A stretch of DNA of 64,000 nt. Source: Citrobacter sp. MGH106 (lineage in GTDB: Bacteria > Pseudomonadota > Gammaproteobacteria > Enterobacterales > Enterobacteriaceae). The position numbers were made by a program, and so were the translations under genes. This document shows, one piece after another, positions 62,236-64,000 of this stretch (positions are counted from its first letter, which is position 1; each line of letters begins with the position of its first letter). A model generated the notes under the pieces. It did not search any database, had not been told where the DNA came from, and saw nothing but the letters and a program-made list of their open reading frames with translations. The DNA lies in NCBI RefSeq assembly GCF_001037495.1, contig NZ_KQ089822.1, forward strand, positions 310,001-374,000. The letters run 5' to 3'.

Positions 62236-64000
62236 ATGAATAAGTTTATCGCTGCTGATGCTGCGGAATGTATAGGCTGTCATGCCTGCGAAATTGCCTG
62301 TGCGGTGGCGCATAATCATGAAAACTGGCCACAGAGTCAGAGTGATTTTCGACCTCGTCTCCATGTTGTTGGGAAAGGACTGGCCGCAAATCCCGTTGCT
62401 TGCCATCATTGCAATAATGCCCCTTGCGTTACGGCTTGTCCCGTTAATGCTCTAACTTTTCAAGCAGATAGCGTACAGCTGGATGAACAAAAGTGTATTG
62501 GTTGTAAAAGATGCGCAATCGCTTGCCCCTTTGGTGTCATTGAGATGAATAACGTGGTCGCATTGAAATGCGACCTTTGTTTTCAGCGAGATTCTGGCAC
62601 GCAAGCTTGTGTTGAAGTTTGCCCAACGCAGGCGTTACGGCTGATGGATGGCAAAGGGTTACAGCAGATAAAAATGAGGCGTCAGCGTAGAACCGCAGAG
62701 GGAAAAGCAGCAGAGGAACTACCATCATCCCGCCGCGCGGCGTTACTCCCTGTTAATCCGCGCAAAGGCGCAGATAAAATTTCAGCGAGCGAGCGGAAAA
62801 CGCACTTTGGCGAAATTTATTGTGGGCTGGATCAACAACAAGCTGCTTATGAAAGTGACCGCTGTGTCTGGTGCGCCGAAAAAGCTAACTGTAACTGGCA
62901 TTGTCCGCTGCATAACGCCATTCCAGACTACATTCGACTGGTGCAAGAAGGACGGATTATCGAAGCGGCAGAACGTTGCCACCAGACCAGCTCCTTGCCA
63001 GAAATCTGTGGCAGGGTATGCCCACAGGACCGGCTTTGTGAAGGGGCATGTACGTTGAAAGATCACACCGGCGCAGTCTCTATCGGTAATCTGGAACGTT
63101 ACATCACTGATACCGCGCTGGCGATGGGCTGGCGCCCCGATGTCAGCCAGGTTATACCTCGCATGGAAAGAGTGGCGGTGATTGGCGCAGGGCCCGCAGG
63201 GCTGGGCTGTGCCGATATTCTTGCGCGGGCTGGCGTGCATGCGGATGTGTTTGATCGGCATCCCGAAATCGGCGGTATGCTGACTTTTGGTATTCCGTCC
63301 TTCAAGCTGGACAAAACGGTATTAAGCCAACGGCGGGAGATTTTCACGGCGATGGGGATCGACTTTCATCTCAACTGTGAAATTGGCCGCGACATTTCCT
63401 TTAGCGATTTAACGGCGGAATATGATGCCGTTTTCCTTGGTGTTGGTACTTACGGCATGATGCGTGCGGAGTTGCCGAATGAAGATGCATCCGGTGTGAT
63501 TCAGGCATTACCGTTCCTTACTGCGCATACCCGACAGTTGATGGGGCTGCCTGAATCTGAAGAGTATCCGCAGACGGATGTTGCAGGTAAACGGGTTGTT
63601 GTGTTGGGTGGCGGAGATACGACAATGGATTGCCTGCGTACCTCCATTCGTCTGAATGCCGCCAGCGTGATTTGTGCTTATCGTCGTGATGAAGTCAGTA
63701 TGCCTGGTTCCCGCAAAGAGGTAGTCAATGCACGCGAAGAAGGGGTTGAATTCCAGTTTAATGTTCAGCCGCAATATATCGCCTGTGATGATGACGGGCA
63801 CTTAACTGCGGTTGGTTTGATCCGCACCGCAATGGGAGAACCGGGGCCAGATGGTCGACGTCGTCCTTGCCCGGTGGCTGGTTCTGAATTTGAGCTGCCC
63901 GCCGATGTCCTGATTATGGCATTTGGTTTTCAGGCGCATGCGATGCCGTGGTTGCAAGGTAGCGGTATTAAACTCGATAAATATGGCCTGATTAAAGCCG
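62236..64000 (+). CDS. uacF: Fe-S/flavin oxidoreductase UacF (YgfT), partial
   Basis: 588 codons are present and the frame runs off the window; the usual length is about 639. N-terminal four-cluster ferredoxin-like part: CIGCHACEIAC (12-22), CHHCNNAPC (56-64), CIGCKRCAIACP (87-98) and CDLC/CVEVCP (112-130). A GltD-like part follows: a CVWC...CNWHCPLHN cluster (210-227), FAD motif GAGPAG (317-322), then VVVLGGGDTTMDC for NAD(P)H. Related to AegA. In E. coli it is required for anaerobic uric acid use. Divergent from the urate transporter gene. Confidence 0.95.
   Translation, partial: MNKFIAADAAECIGCHACEIACAVAHNHENWPQSQSDFRPRLHVVGKGLAANPVACHHCNNAPCVTACPVNALTFQADSVQLDEQKCIGCKRCAIACPFGVIEMNNVVALKCDLCFQRDSGTQACVEVCPTQALRLMDGKGLQQIKMRRQRRTAEGKAAEELPSSRRAALLPVNPRKGADKISASERKTHFGEIYCGLDQQQAAYESDRCVWCAEKANCNWHCPLHNAIPDYIRLVQEGRIIEAAERCHQTSSLPEICGRVCPQDRLCEGACTLKDHTGAVSIGNLERYITDTALAMGWRPDVSQVIPRMERVAVIGAGPAGLGCADILARAGVHADVFDRHPEIGGMLTFGIPSFKLDKTVLSQRREIFTAMGIDFHLNCEIGRDISFSDLTAEYDAVFLGVGTYGMMRAELPNEDASGVIQALPFLTAHTRQLMGLPESEEYPQTDVAGKRVVVLGGGDTTMDCLRTSIRLNAASVICAYRRDEVSMPGSRKEVVNAREEGVEFQFNVQPQYIACDDDGHLTAVGLIRTAMGEPGPDGRRRPCPVAGSEFELPADVLIMAFGFQAHAMPWLQGSGIKLDKYGLIKA

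Overview
The window is chromosomal DNA of an enterobacterium. Gene order and protein sequences match the Escherichia coli region from yqgF/gshB to ygfT almost gene for gene. Many proteins nevertheless differ from the K-12 sequences I remember (for example GshB, DsbC and YgfF), and several loci absent from K-12 at these positions are present. I infer a non-K-12 Escherichia species or a very close relative such as Citrobacter; the species cannot be fixed from the sequence alone. I saw no prophage, complete insertion sequence, CRISPR array, tRNA or 5S/16S/23S rRNA gene.

Layout. 1-5.8 kb, minus strand: yqgF (cut by the window edge), yqgE, gshB, rsmE, endA, sprT and galP, with GalR-type operators and a CRP site upstream of galP. 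6.2-7.3 kb: metK with MetJ boxes. 7.35-11.2 kb: a long structured leader with two overlapping small ORFs and an attenuator-like pair of hairpins, then yqgB, speA and speB (arginine to agmatine to putrescine). 11.4-14.4 kb: loiP and tktA. 14.5-17.5 kb: a five-gene ECF-type transporter cassette of unknown substrate, with a PPC-domain protein, in a slot that holds other genes in K-12. 17.9-21.3 kb: epd-pgk-fbaA under Cra and CRP sites. 21.5-24.1 kb: mscS, argO, yggE. 24.2-30.6 kb: the LysR gene ygfI facing the scpA-argK-scpB-scpC operon (succinate to propionate through methylmalonyl-CoA). 30.8-34.0 kb: argP, rpiA, serA.

34.2-35.6 kb: an Ibs/Sib type I toxin-antitoxin pair, fau, 6S RNA and zapA. 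35.8-40.2 kb: ygfB-pepP-ubiH-ubiI (ubiquinone hydroxylases). 40.6-45.1 kb: gcvT-gcvH-gcvP with a PurR-like site and a hairpin-rich leader. 45.2-49.9 kb: ygfF, an AT-rich islet with an outer-membrane barrel gene, bglA, an RpiR-type regulator and yqfB. 50.1-60.1 kb: yqfA, ygfZ, sdhE-cptA, fldB, xerD-dsbC-recJ-prfB-lysS (prfB with its +1 frameshift) and idi. 60.2-64.0 kb: a 41-residue membrane protein coupled to the urate transporter gene uacT, and the divergent Fe-S/flavin oxidoreductase uacF (ygfT), which runs off the window.

The parts most worth a second look are the speA leader, the ECF/PPC cassette, the Ibs/Sib pair, the islet and regulator around bglA, and three copies of an ERIC-related palindromic repeat.
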